From an uncultured Schlesneria sp. (GTDB lineage: Bacteria; Planctomycetota; Planctomycetia; Planctomycetales; Planctomycetaceae): DNA of 47,363 bases. Each line of letters opens with the position of its first letter. The stretch's first letter is position 1. The stretch spans positions 1 to 47,363 of the forward strand of contig CAILLA010000140.1 of the NCBI GenBank assembly GCA_903834925.1, written 5' to 3'. The translations under genes and the position numbers were made by a program. This document shows, piece by piece, positions 1-8,670 of this stretch. Under the pieces are notes generated by a model. The model worked only from the letters and a program-made list of their open reading frames with translations. It was not told the DNA's origin and searched no databases.

Positions 1-20
1 AAGGGTTCGAACAAGATCTT

Positions 21-118
21 GTGCCACTGAATGACCGTCTTCGGTCACTCAGTGCTCTTTGAAGCCAGTGATAATTGCGAAGAGCACTGCGTCGGAGAAG
101 ACTCCGATGCAGTGGCAC
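21..118. repeat. Foldback element able to form a four-stem cloverleaf
   Basis: Seen directly: a perfect 9-bp outer stem (21-29 GTGCCACTG with 110-118 CAGTGGCAC) encloses three further stems. These are 32-37/42-47 (6 bp, 4-nt loop), 51-59/80-88 (9 bp, 20-nt loop) and 92-97/102-107 (6 bp, 4-nt loop). An alternative, longer hairpin (86-97 with 102-113, one G-T pair) would compete with the outer stem. It resembles a tRNA-like or MITE/REP-type structure, but it has no tRNA consensus arms. The 9-mer CAGTGGCAC recurs at 1328-1336 on the other side of the FGE fragment. The rest of 1-345 holds no gene I can support. Confidence 0.5.
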
Positions 119-345
119 GTCACTCAGTACCGTTTTGAAAACTCCTTCACGGCGTTGCCCGATGGGGCTTTTACATTGATTTGTGACACGCCCTATCTGG
201 GGCAGAAGCTGCCCCAGGCTCTACTCGGTCACCGCTCTGCGGTTAAGAAAGAGGACCGACTGACACCCTCAGATGACAACGTCATACATTTTCGTAATCA
301 CTACCAGTTCTGCTGCTGACCTGGCCATTTTCAATCCTCTCCCTG

Positions 346-373
346 AAAAAAAATCGCGCGCCGCTTCGCGGCG
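346..373 (-). terminator. Rho-independent terminator after the FGE fragment
   Basis: A GC-only stem (CGCCGC 359-364 with GCGGCG 368-373, 3-nt loop) is followed on the minus strand by an eight-T run (346-353). It lies 70 bp past the stop codon of the minus-strand FGE-like gene, the right place to end that transcript. Confidence 0.65.
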
Positions 374-443
374 AAGAAAAATCAAAATGCAAGAAAAGGG
401 GTAAAGAAGAAAAGCCAATCAGGGGAAATTAAGAGTCCTGACG

Positions 444-1238
444 CTACGACACCACCCGAAAACCAATATAGTTGAGACGGTCGTCAGGCGTGTTCCTGCC
501 GCGGAAGGCAGAGCGCGCGTACCACGAATTGAGGTTCCAGGAACCCCCGCGGACCACACGAAATTCCTTTTTTTCAACGTTATGCCAATCGACGCACCAT
601 TCCCAGACGTTGCCCGCAAGATCCTCCGCACCACAGGCCGCTTTTGACTCGGTGAAAATTCCGACAGGGGTCGTGACGCCCAGATCCGTTTCGTTCGAAT
701 TACAGATTCCATCCCGCCAGTCATTGCCCCAGGGATAGTCCCAACCTTTGGGGCCACGAGCTGCGGCTTTCCACTCGCGATCGGTTGGCAATTGGCAGTT
801 TGCCCACCGACAGTACGCCATCGCTTCGAACCAGCTCACCCCCACCACAGGTTGTGTTTCGCCATTCCACTTGGAATCGTTACAACAGGCGGGCAGCGTG
901 ATGTTGTTTGATTGACACCATTTCCAGCCGTCGTCCCCGTCAATCTTGTCGATCCAGTATTTTTCTTTTGTGTAGCCACCATCGGCGACGAATGCCGCAA
1001 ACTGCCGGTTCGTGACGGGAAATCGCGACAATTTGATCGGTTGTTCGAGTTGAAACTTTCCCGGCTTCAAAGCCCATTCGTGTCCGTATTGTTTTTGGAG
1101 CTTTGCATCACCGACGCGGTAAGTCCCAGGATTCACAGTGACCCATATTGAGGGATCGGCCACCCATGTCTTGGGATCGCGAAGATCAGCAGCCACGCGT
1201 GGGTCACCCATTCGACCGAGAGCAAATGCCAGTTCCAT
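444..1238 (-). pseudogene. Formylglycine-generating-enzyme (SUMF1/FGE) domain protein, 5'-truncated
   Basis: Residues from about 33 to the C-terminus form an FGE-sulfatase domain, with typical blocks GTYRVGD, PVTNRQFAAFV, PVVGVSWFEAMAYCRWA, LPTDREWKAAARG, DLAGNVWEWCVDW and RVVRGGSWN, ending IGFRVVS. Family members convert an active-site cysteine of sulfatases to formylglycine or serve other roles; no role is certain here. The first 30 residues (LAFALGRMGDPR) look like the tail of an upstream helical repeat rather than a true N-terminus. The frame stays open upstream of the ATG to about 1318 (reading ...IKPEVPLKDR in frame) and then meets a stop inside a foldback repeat at 1305-1330, with no start codon. 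I infer the 3' remnant of a larger gene cut by a repeat or rearrangement. If it is expressed, the ATG at 1238 would have to be used, with no good ribosome binding site. Confidence 0.7.
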
Positions 1239-1304
1239 CCGATCCTTGAGGGGGACTTCCGGTTTGATCGCCGCTAAACAAAATTTCGGGGGCTTTTTGA
1301 AGAC

Positions 1305-1336
1305 ACTGGCGCCTCAAGGCTACCGCCAGTGGCACA
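1305..1336. repeat. Foldback repeat at the break of the FGE fragment
   Basis: ACTGGCG (1305-1311) pairs with CGCCAGT (1324-1330), and the right flank continues into CAGTGGCAC (1328-1336), the same 9-mer that closes the cloverleaf at 110-118. The reading frame of the FGE fragment is lost here. The remaining sequence to 1467 shows no gene. Confidence 0.45.
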
Positions 1337-1467
1337 CGGTCGACGTCACATTGGATCACTGGTCCACTCGAACTGTGGTCTGTGATTGTCCGCCGCCGCT
1401 TGACCGCAGTTGATCATCGACCACAAATTGCTGACGTCAAGTTTGTCATATTTGGTTCCTGATGATT

Positions 1468-4400
1468 TCATTTTCCCCCTAAAGAGTCTCGAAGCGACTT
1501 GGCGACATTGGGGCGTTCGCGTTGGATGAAATCCAGATTGAGCTCCAGACCAATCGCCGTGCCGATCCCCGTGTAGAATTCACCCAAACCCTGACTCCAT
1601 TCGCCCGAGACGACATCGATTGCAGTTTCGCCCCGTTTGTTCTTGATCAGCGGGGAAGCGCCGTTGTCGAGTAGCAATTGGATCATCTCGGCGTGACAAA
1701 AGAACGCGGCGACATGTAGCGGGGTATTTCCGTCTTCGTTTGTGGCCTCGACCTTGGCACCATTCTTGAGCAGCATCCGGGCGATATCCACGCGGTTGTA
1801 GACTGCCGCCGTGCTGAGCGGTGTCGATCCTCCTTGCGAACGGCGAGCGTTGATCTGGGTTCCTCCCGCCACCAGCTTTTGTGTTGCTTCCAGGTTTCCT
1901 CGAGCAATCGCTTCAGCAATCTGATCCCTGACGTTACCACGCGCCTCGTCGACCAGGAGATTCAACTCTGCTGCGGCCTCGGCGTTCTCTGTCACGTGAA
2001 AAATGAAATCGTTGCTGAACAAGCCGTCCGAGTTCTGAACTTGCAGGAAGTGCATACCAGTCGTCGGCAACGATGCCAGTTCGATCCTGACAGTCTCACC
2101 GTTACATTGAACCGTTCCTGGAACGCGATGACCGTCGACGACGACCAAAGCGTTATTCTGAATGTGCCGCCCACTAACTGTCATCGTCGTGTTGCCGACG
2201 TAGAGAATCGGAAAGTCCTGCTTACCCCGTTGTTTTTCAATGGGTCCCTGCGTCCACAATGCCGGTTGTGGATTGTCATAGTCAACTTTGTTACCAAGCC
2301 GTCCGGTGAAGGTCCCGATGAAACGACCTTCCTTCGCGAGTTGACTCAGCTCGCCTCGCGAGAATGACTCGCGATCACCATCTCTTCTGACGTAGGTCCC
2401 GCCGAGATATTCTGGATCGAACTGTAAGGCGATGGATTTGGACTTTCCGTCTTCAAGCAAGACACCTTCCGCTTGAAGCACGATTCCCCCTTCGTTCGCG
2501 GAACGTTCCAAGGCATCGAGCAAATCTTTCGAGAGTGCCTCATCGACAGACTTCTGGTTCAGTGTAACTTGTCTCGCAAAACTTCCGGAGAAGCCCGTGC
2601 AACCTTCTAGTACCATTTCCCAGACGGGATCGAATCGGCGACGTCCACCCCACGAGAATTGCCAGACATTCCGTTCGGGCGTCCCTTGCTCGGCGACTCG
2701 ACGATAAAAATCAAACTCGACGATGTTCAGTCGGCCTTGAGGCAGGATCAACCAACGATCGTAAGCCCCTCGCCATGTGGGAGCATCCATTCCCGTTCCG
2801 GGCGTGTTCGTGCTGACCAGGAACGGCATACGATGACAGTCACCACACACATTGGCTTGTGGCTTGCCGGGATCAAGATCGCCATCAATATGGAACAGTT
2901 TGAAGCCCTTAGACGCTTCGCTCGAAAGTACATTGTCATACGAACGGCGTTGCGATGGAGGGTAAGGGACGCTCAAAAGAAATTTCGCCATGTCGTCCCG
3001 CTGAGCCGCAGTCAGCTTTCCAGGCTTCCCTTCATCGTTGACCGATGGATCACCTTCCATCGCCATTGTTGAGGCGAGGCCTCCGTCGACCAGGTTGCGC
3101 GTGCTGCTTTCCGGGTGATCAACGCTGCTGTTAGGCGGCACAATCTCGCGGATGTGAGCGCTATTGATCCCGCCGTAGGGATCGCCGGGAATTCCATCCC
3201 AATGGAACGGCGCGGTGTCCCGCAACCCACGAACGGGCATCGTCGAGCGGGGCATGATCTGGTTTCCGCCGGTGACGATCGGAGTCTTCAAGACCCACAA
3301 CAACTGATCAGTATGCCCATCCGGATGACAGCTTGCACAGGAAAAAGTGCCCGTCGTCGACGCCGAAGCCGTGCTGAACGCAATTCGTCCCCGTTTGACG
3401 GCGGGATGAGTCGGATCTTCAAGTGACACCGTGGCGACAACCTTAGGTGTCGCGGGATCAGTGACGTCAACTAGCGAAACCGTATTCGCCGCCGCGTTCA
3501 AAACCCAGGCTTGTTCCGGCTTGCCACTTGCGGACGATTGCAGTGCGATCCCTTCAGGAACGGCACCGACATCGACTCGACCAAGAATTGCTCCGGTGGT
3601 CGTATCGACCGTAAACAGTTTATCTGAATGAGCGGCGCTGGCGACCAGCGTTGAATCGTCATCACTTACCTGGATGGCAAATGGAGTTGCCAAGGCCATT
3701 CCGGCGGCAGGATGATTCGGTGGCAGCGGCTCGAGATCGAAGAATGTTGGTTCGGCGGAATCACCATCGACACGGACACTTGTGATTCGATTCAGAAAAG
3801 CTCGATTCTGCAATTCTGCCAAACCATGTTTCTTCGTTCCCGCCCGGCCATTGACTTCGTTGCGAGCGTCCGTCTGAGCGATGAACGCGCGGCCCTTGGA
3901 ATCGACTGCCATCCCATACAAAAGCGTCCCTAACGTATTCACTGTTTTAACGAGCATGTCTGTCTGGGTATCAAATACGAAAAGATCGCGATCGGGAACT
4001 TTCGGGTGCTTGATAATGTCCACCACATGCCCGAGCGACAAGACGTTGTTGTTCGCGATGGAATGGTCCCACGCGTCGAATGTCACCAGGTCGCCATCAA
4101 TCTTGTCTTTGCTGCCACCGGAAAGCTGCGTTTGATTGTTTGATTCAAACGGAAGGACGTAAAGACGACCGTCTCGGACGACTATTGCGCGGGGGTCTTG
4201 AGCGGCGATCTCCAATCGTTTTTGGATTTGACGTGTAGCGACATCAACAACGGCAATCTTGTTCTCAGACGAAACGGAAACATACGCTTTTTCGTTGCTG
4301 GCGAAGGCAATCCCGACGGGTTCGTCAAATCGTGTTGCTTTAGTGTCCGGATCAAAATCCTGGATCGTGGCGATCACCTGAAAACAGGTTGGGCTGGCGG

Positions 4401-4779
4401 GATCAATGTCGATCACGCTCACCGAATCCGAGATATGGTTGGCAACCCAAACTTCTTTTCCATCGGGTCTGACGGCGATTCCGACCGGGTTCACGCCGAC
4501 GTTGATGCGGACGCCGATCTGATGCGTTTTCGCGTCAATAACGTCGACGGTGTCGGCCGGTGTGTTTGTCACATACACGCGACCACCGGACAGCGCAATC
4601 GGTGATGCATGAGGGCTCATAAAAGCCGGATGTCCGATTGTCGCCGGTGGGGCAGGTTCCTGCTTCGGAGCGATGGAATCGCGTCGTGTTTCTTGCCGAT
4701 CCTGAGCGAAGCTGAAGCAGAGAAAGAGAAGAAGCAAACCGCTGAACGCAACGGTCATCGTAGCTGCAATGCGAGTCAT
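1468..4779 (-). CDS. Secreted YVTN beta-propeller / di-heme cytochrome c / ankyrin fusion protein
   Basis: A 1,103-residue protein. The start chosen is the ATG at 4779 (AAGG 8 nt upstream), which begins directly with a signal peptide (MTRIAATMTVAFSGLLLL). Residues 60-450 hold YVTN-type propeller blades (VYVTNTPADTVDVIDAKTH, VWVANHISDSVSVID, AWVLNAAANTVSLVD). Two c-type heme motifs follow: CASCH at 481-485 and CGDCH at 645-649, spaced as in di-heme peroxidase/MauG-like proteins. Residues about 860-930 look like an Ig/IPT-type fold. Residues 948-1058 are ankyrin repeats (GGSTPLSTAAVYNRVDIA, GNTPLHVAAFFCHAEMI) with a conserved-looking tail (IGLELNLDFIQRERPNVAKSLRD). Export and covalent heme point to a periplasmic redox role. 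The substrate is unknown. The stretch from 4780 to 5148 has no convincing gene. Confidence 0.85.
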   Translation of the reverse strand: MTRIAATMTVAFSGLLLLFLCFSFAQDRQETRRDSIAPKQEPAPPATIGHPAFMSPHASPIALSGGRVYVTNTPADTVDVIDAKTHQIGVRINVGVNPVGIAVRPDGKEVWVANHISDSVSVIDIDPASPTCFQVIATIQDFDPDTKATRFDEPVGIAFASNEKAYVSVSSENKIAVVDVATRQIQKRLEIAAQDPRAIVVRDGRLYVLPFESNNQTQLSGGSKDKIDGDLVTFDAWDHSIANNNVLSLGHVVDIIKHPKVPDRDLFVFDTQTDMLVKTVNTLGTLLYGMAVDSKGRAFIAQTDARNEVNGRAGTKKHGLAELQNRAFLNRITSVRVDGDSAEPTFFDLEPLPPNHPAAGMALATPFAIQVSDDDSTLVASAAHSDKLFTVDTTTGAILGRVDVGAVPEGIALQSSASGKPEQAWVLNAAANTVSLVDVTDPATPKVVATVSLEDPTHPAVKRGRIAFSTASASTTGTFSCASCHPDGHTDQLLWVLKTPIVTGGNQIMPRSTMPVRGLRDTAPFHWDGIPGDPYGGINSAHIREIVPPNSSVDHPESSTRNLVDGGLASTMAMEGDPSVNDEGKPGKLTAAQRDDMAKFLLSVPYPPSQRRSYDNVLSSEASKGFKLFHIDGDLDPGKPQANVCGDCHRMPFLVSTNTPGTGMDAPTWRGAYDRWLILPQGRLNIVEFDFYRRVAEQGTPERNVWQFSWGGRRRFDPVWEMVLEGCTGFSGSFARQVTLNQKSVDEALSKDLLDALERSANEGGIVLQAEGVLLEDGKSKSIALQFDPEYLGGTYVRRDGDRESFSRGELSQLAKEGRFIGTFTGRLGNKVDYDNPQPALWTQGPIEKQRGKQDFPILYVGNTTMTVSGRHIQNNALVVVDGHRVPGTVQCNGETVRIELASLPTTGMHFLQVQNSDGLFSNDFIFHVTENAEAAAELNLLVDEARGNVRDQIAEAIARGNLEATQKLVAGGTQINARRSQGGSTPLSTAAVYNRVDIARMLLKNGAKVEATNEDGNTPLHVAAFFCHAEMIQLLLDNGASPLIKNKRGETAIDVVSGEWSQGLGEFYTGIGTAIGLELNLDFIQRERPNVAKSLRDSLGGK

Positions 4780-5148
4780 GTGAGTGCCCTTATCGTGAAT
4801 CCAGGCTTGGTCCAATAAGTTTAAGCAATTAATCTAGAAAGCTTTTCGTTCATTCGCGAGTCCGGATTGTGACTTCGGTCAGGCAATACAGTTGCCACCC
4901 GTCGGTCGGGTCGTCCACAGCGTCGAGGTCGAACGTCTGCGACAGCGGTGCCTGCTCGGAGGAGGCGATGACCCGGCCGATGGTCGATAAATTGCGAGGA
5001 GGAGAAGGAACAGGAGGTACACGGTTGCTCGGGTGAACCAAGCCCGGCCGGCCTGGTCTCGGGATTGAATACGCGCTCTGTTGCTGGAACAATGTCCGTT
5101 GTTCGCCAACGGTAGCGTCGACTTTGATCTGTGCCAGATCATCCAAGG

Positions 5149-5403
5149 ATGAGACTAGATAAATCACTTTTAGTTCATTTCGCAATCAGCCATGTCGATT
5201 TTCTCTCGGTGGCAAATGCCCTTCTCCACATCCTCGCTTTGAATGGACTTGCGGCGTTGACGATGCTCACATTTACGCTGTACGCGGGCGTCGCGCTAGG
5301 TTGGACCCGGATGGTAACCGGGTCGATCTGGACTGCGGTACTGGCGCGCAATATCGCGAACGTTGCTTCAGCCTTCATCGACTACATCCAGGCGCCAACA
5401 TGA
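5149..5403 (+). CDS. Small hydrophobic protein, translationally coupled to the ankyrin gene
   Basis: About 84 residues from the ATG at 5149 (a GTG at 5131 is the alternative). Two hydrophobic stretches, around LSVANALLHILALNGLAALTM and TGSIWTAVLARNIANVASAF, suggest a small membrane protein. Its TGA overlaps the ATG of the next gene by 4 bp (ATGA at 5400-5403), which suggests coupling and is the main reason to call it. The ribosome binding site is poor and no family is recognised. It could instead be a remnant or a chance ORF. Confidence 0.35.
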   Translation: MRLDKSLLVHFAISHVDFLSVANALLHILALNGLAALTMLTFTLYAGVALGWTRMVTGSIWTAVLARNIANVASAFIDYIQAPT

Positions 5404-6782
5404 TCTCCGTCCCTTCCCTTTCCGCGATCAATCGAATTGAAATCTTCTCGCGGTGGGTTGGATTCGCCGTTCCTCCGTCCATCTCGGCCAAGGTCACAAT
5501 TACCAATGCCGAAGACAGCTTCGTCCGTCAGCTGGCGCTTGAGGCAACCAGCGACGAATTGCCTGAACGAGTTCTTTCCCGACTCGTGAAAGCACTTGCT
5601 CGCCCGGCGATTCTTTGTCTGGATACAGCGATCTTCGATTATCCACCGGCAGCGATCGAACGGCATTACAGCTCGTGCTGGAGTAGTGATTATCCCTCGC
5701 ATTTGATCCGAATCCATTGCGATACGGAACGGCACATCACCATCCGGTCAAATAACCAGCACGCGTTCATGTTACCGCTGAAGATCACCGATTCTGTGAC
5801 GGACGAGATGTATGAAACGTTTGACCCGGAACTCAGCCGCGCACTGGCAGACTTGATGCCGGAAGGGTATCTCGACCGGGAACGTCTCGCGGGGCGACTG
5901 GGGATGCTGGAATTGGATCGAGAGGAGGCTGAACACGAAAAAACGGTAACTGAGACAGCGGACGAATCTTCCACGGCGCTGACCGAAGCGAATGACAAAG
6001 GTAACGAATCGACGTTCGACGCCGCGAAGTTCGACGAAGACGTATTCCAAATTCTATTCGGAGGAGAATCAGCACAAGATACACAGGAAGCCGATCATTC
6101 TCACCGATTGTCGGAACGGCTTCTGAGGCGAAATTCGTTGGAAACCGCACGAAACCTGCTTGCCCAAGGCGCCGATCCCTCGATTGCCGATGACGTCGGC
6201 CAGACGGCTTTAATGCACGCCGCTTTTCCTCCTTTCGACCGGGAGCGTTTTCGTTTGCTTGTGGAAGCAGGTGCCGATCTGGAAGCCCGACGCAATGGCC
6301 TGACCGGTTTGCACCTCGCCTGCGCGGGCGGTGAAGCACAAGCCGCCGCCGAATGGGTCCGGGCGGGAGCAGATATCTCGGCACGCTCGCCAGGCAACGC
6401 CACACCGCTAATGTTAGGTGCGACCTGGCCACACGTCGTCCACACACTGATCAACGAACGAGCGGATGCTAACGCTGTGGACGATGACGGACATAGTCCA
6501 ATTGTGCATGCAATCCTTGGTCAACGCGATGTGAGCGCGGATGGCCAACTAGACGCGATGCAGGTGTTGATCGATGCAGGGGCTGACGTGAACCTTAACG
6601 ATTTCGCAGGAGTTTCTCCGTTGGGTCATGCAACAACAATGCTCGCCGCAGCGATCTTGGAAGAGGAAGTAATCAGGGCGTTTAATCCGGAAGCGAACCT
6701 GACGGTCGGCAGTGATTGGAATCGTCGAAAACTTGCTGAGGCATTCGTATCATTGTTGGTCATCGCCGGGGCACGCGACTAA
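5400..6782 (+). CDS. Ankyrin-repeat protein
   Basis: A 460-residue protein from the ATG at 5400 (AGG about 8 nt upstream). Residues 1-220 form an unrecognised mixed domain followed by an acidic linker (about 180-240). From about 245 onward there are ankyrin repeats: LETARNLLAQGADPSIADD, GQTALMHAAF, RFRLLVEAGADLEARRN, GLTGLHLACAGG, and AMQVLIDAGADVNLNDFAG. No signal peptide or membrane helix is visible, so it is probably cytoplasmic. Ankyrin repeats bind protein partners; the partner is not evident. It is the second of three ankyrin proteins within 12 kb, but lacks the conserved tail that the other two share. Confidence 0.8.
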   Translation: MISVPSLSAINRIEIFSRWVGFAVPPSISAKVTITNAEDSFVRQLALEATSDELPERVLSRLVKALARPAILCLDTAIFDYPPAAIERHYSSCWSSDYPSHLIRIHCDTERHITIRSNNQHAFMLPLKITDSVTDEMYETFDPELSRALADLMPEGYLDRERLAGRLGMLELDREEAEHEKTVTETADESSTALTEANDKGNESTFDAAKFDEDVFQILFGGESAQDTQEADHSHRLSERLLRRNSLETARNLLAQGADPSIADDVGQTALMHAAFPPFDRERFRLLVEAGADLEARRNGLTGLHLACAGGEAQAAAEWVRAGADISARSPGNATPLMLGATWPHVVHTLINERADANAVDDDGHSPIVHAILGQRDVSADGQLDAMQVLIDAGADVNLNDFAGVSPLGHATTMLAAAILEEEVIRAFNPEANLTVGSDWNRRKLAEAFVSLLVIAGARD

Positions 6783-6796
6783 GGCTCTCATTTCTC

Positions 6797-6932
6797 GTTC
6801 CCAAGCTCCCGCTTGGGAACGCCCCTCTTCGAAGCTCCGCTTCGCGAATTGCCTGTGACCTCGAAACAGTAGTATTGACAGCCCCAAGATCTCTAGAAAA
6901 TTCCCGCTACGGCCTGTCGCGCGGAATTTTCT
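6797..6932. repeat. Hairpin-rich intergenic repeats
   Basis: The gap 6783-7122 has no gene but contains three foldbacks: GTTCCCAAG/CTTGGGAAC near 6797-6820 (a dispersed type I have seen in planctomycete intergenic regions), a CGAAGC...GCTTCG hairpin just after it, and a 10-bp perfect stem AGAAAATTCC (6895-6904) with GGAATTTTCT (6923-6932). The last may help end the ankyrin transcript, although no long T-run follows. Confidence 0.5.
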
Positions 6933-7122
6933 TCACTTCGTTACCTTTGTTTCCTTTTGTTCAAAAATAGCTTCCACCGTATTGAGAAGTGTCTACTCGC
7001 TACGGTTTCAACGGTTCGTAATTGAAAAGCCCTGAATTCTTCGGCGTGACAAAGCCGTTGACAAATTGGATAGAACAACCGAACAATGATTCGATCATTT
7101 CAATCCGTTCCAAGGGACTATC

Positions 7123-8514
7123 ATGCGATGGAAATTTGCAAATCTGCTGATGGCAGTGTGTCTCACTTGCGCGATTGCTGCGGAATTCAATTGGGCCAGC
7201 GGAAACCACAGTACGTCGAGCGGGGGCGGTTGGGACGACGATGGCGAATACACATTCACAACGGATGATTCCTATCCCATAGAAGACGTCAACCCTGATG
7301 CAAACAAGCAAAAACGCCTTGTCGTTGAATGGGGTAAGGTATCGATGGGATACATGGACTACGAGGGGGATGCCCCGACGTGGAAGGACGATCACTCGCT
7401 ACGTGACGATCGCCAACTCTCGATACGAGGAAGGTTAATGATCGAATCGGTCGACGGCAAACGTCGCCAGCCGATCGATTGGTTCCAAGGAATTCGCCTG
7501 GTCGTTTCTAGATTGCCCGACAAGAAGCACGATTGGAGCAAAACACAGGAAGGTCATGACGCGGTTTGGGAGGAGTCCGTGATTCGTGAGAACGGAGAAT
7601 TCATGGTAACGATGTCGCCAGGCGAGCTTCGTCGTTCGGTTGGCAAAGAAACGCGGTTTCAAGCCGCTATCTCGCTCGGGCAGAAAGAAGGGACGACGAT
7701 CACATGGCGGAATACCTTTGCCGTACTGCCTCAATCCGTCGCGATGCTGACGATTCCGGGGCCTCCGGCAATCAACGAAACCTTACAGATCATCAATGGC
7801 GCCCCATCGTACGACCAGCATGACTTTAACCCCGCAAAACTTGTACGCACGGTTAACCACCTCATGCCGATGGGCAAGGAGAAGGCGATTCACGAACTCA
7901 GGGAGTTTATGAAGATCGCGAGAGACGCATCTTTGGAGAGGGCGACGCGAGTCGATGAGGATATCGACACTTCAAACAAGACATGTGTATTTCTGATCGT
8001 CCGACTTCTTTTTGAGCCTGAAGACCCGAAAGACAAGCTTCCGGACATCCTTACGGTTCCGTTTGTTCCCGCTCCTGCCAAAGCGGACAAGTATCTCTGG
8101 CCCCTCCATCCGGTGTACCTGCAAGACGATATTCCGTTCTTCCTCGTTTACGGCGGAGCCATGGGAGGACAACCCGATCAGCCGGAACGACACGTTGACT
8201 GGGCTGAAGAACATGGAAAGATTCGTAGCAAACCTCTTCGACCACTGGACAATCCCGTGATTGCTGCAGGGCGTCTGATCTTGCTCCCGCAAACCAAGCG
8301 ACTGTACGACGGTCCTAATCACTATGATTTCAAATCAATGATCTATAAACAGGCATGGAATATCATTGTCGACGCCGATCCAAAAATTCCCAAACTTCTG
8401 CCAGTTCCGCCATTCAACACTCGAGATGACCGTGATTGGGAAGCACGGGTGAAAGCTGCTACCGATTTCAAAATTCACTGGAGCGAGTCGGAACAAAAAT
8501 ACATCATGAAGTGA
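7123..8514 (+). CDS. Secreted protein of unknown function
   Basis: A 463-residue protein with a clear N-terminal signal peptide (MRWKFANLLMAVCLTCAIAA), preceded by AAGGGA about 6 nt before the ATG. After a Gly/Ser/Asp-rich stretch (27-45) the sequence is soluble and mostly beta-like in its first half, with a helical segment near 245-275. No catalytic motif is recognised. Neighbours on both sides are exported repeat proteins, which fits a periplasmic role but gives no specific function. Confidence 0.75.
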   Translation: MRWKFANLLMAVCLTCAIAAEFNWASGNHSTSSGGGWDDDGEYTFTTDDSYPIEDVNPDANKQKRLVVEWGKVSMGYMDYEGDAPTWKDDHSLRDDRQLSIRGRLMIESVDGKRRQPIDWFQGIRLVVSRLPDKKHDWSKTQEGHDAVWEESVIRENGEFMVTMSPGELRRSVGKETRFQAAISLGQKEGTTITWRNTFAVLPQSVAMLTIPGPPAINETLQIINGAPSYDQHDFNPAKLVRTVNHLMPMGKEKAIHELREFMKIARDASLERATRVDEDIDTSNKTCVFLIVRLLFEPEDPKDKLPDILTVPFVPAPAKADKYLWPLHPVYLQDDIPFFLVYGGAMGGQPDQPERHVDWAEEHGKIRSKPLRPLDNPVIAAGRLILLPQTKRLYDGPNHYDFKSMIYKQAWNIIVDADPKIPKLLPVPPFNTRDDRDWEARVKAATDFKIHWSESEQKYIMK

Positions 8515-8670
8515 TCGACGACGGCTGTGACGATTGAGATCGTGCTTCTGAAAACGTAAATTCATGTCTGTCCCGTCGAGTGACCAATTCTGTTCGAAGT
8601 ACCGAGGTACGGCTTGCGCTTTATCAATGAGGCGATTCCTTGCGAACGCACTCGAATCTGGAGAAACAGT

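Noticed and set aside
59-319. 86-codon open frame near the left end
   Set aside because: It starts inside the cloverleaf repeat, has no ribosome binding site and resembles no protein family.
4850-5185. 111-codon minus-strand frame and a second overlapping frame with a hydrophobic segment
   Set aside because: Two overlapping frames with neither recognisable nor with a good start; possibly decayed sequence, but not supportable as a gene.
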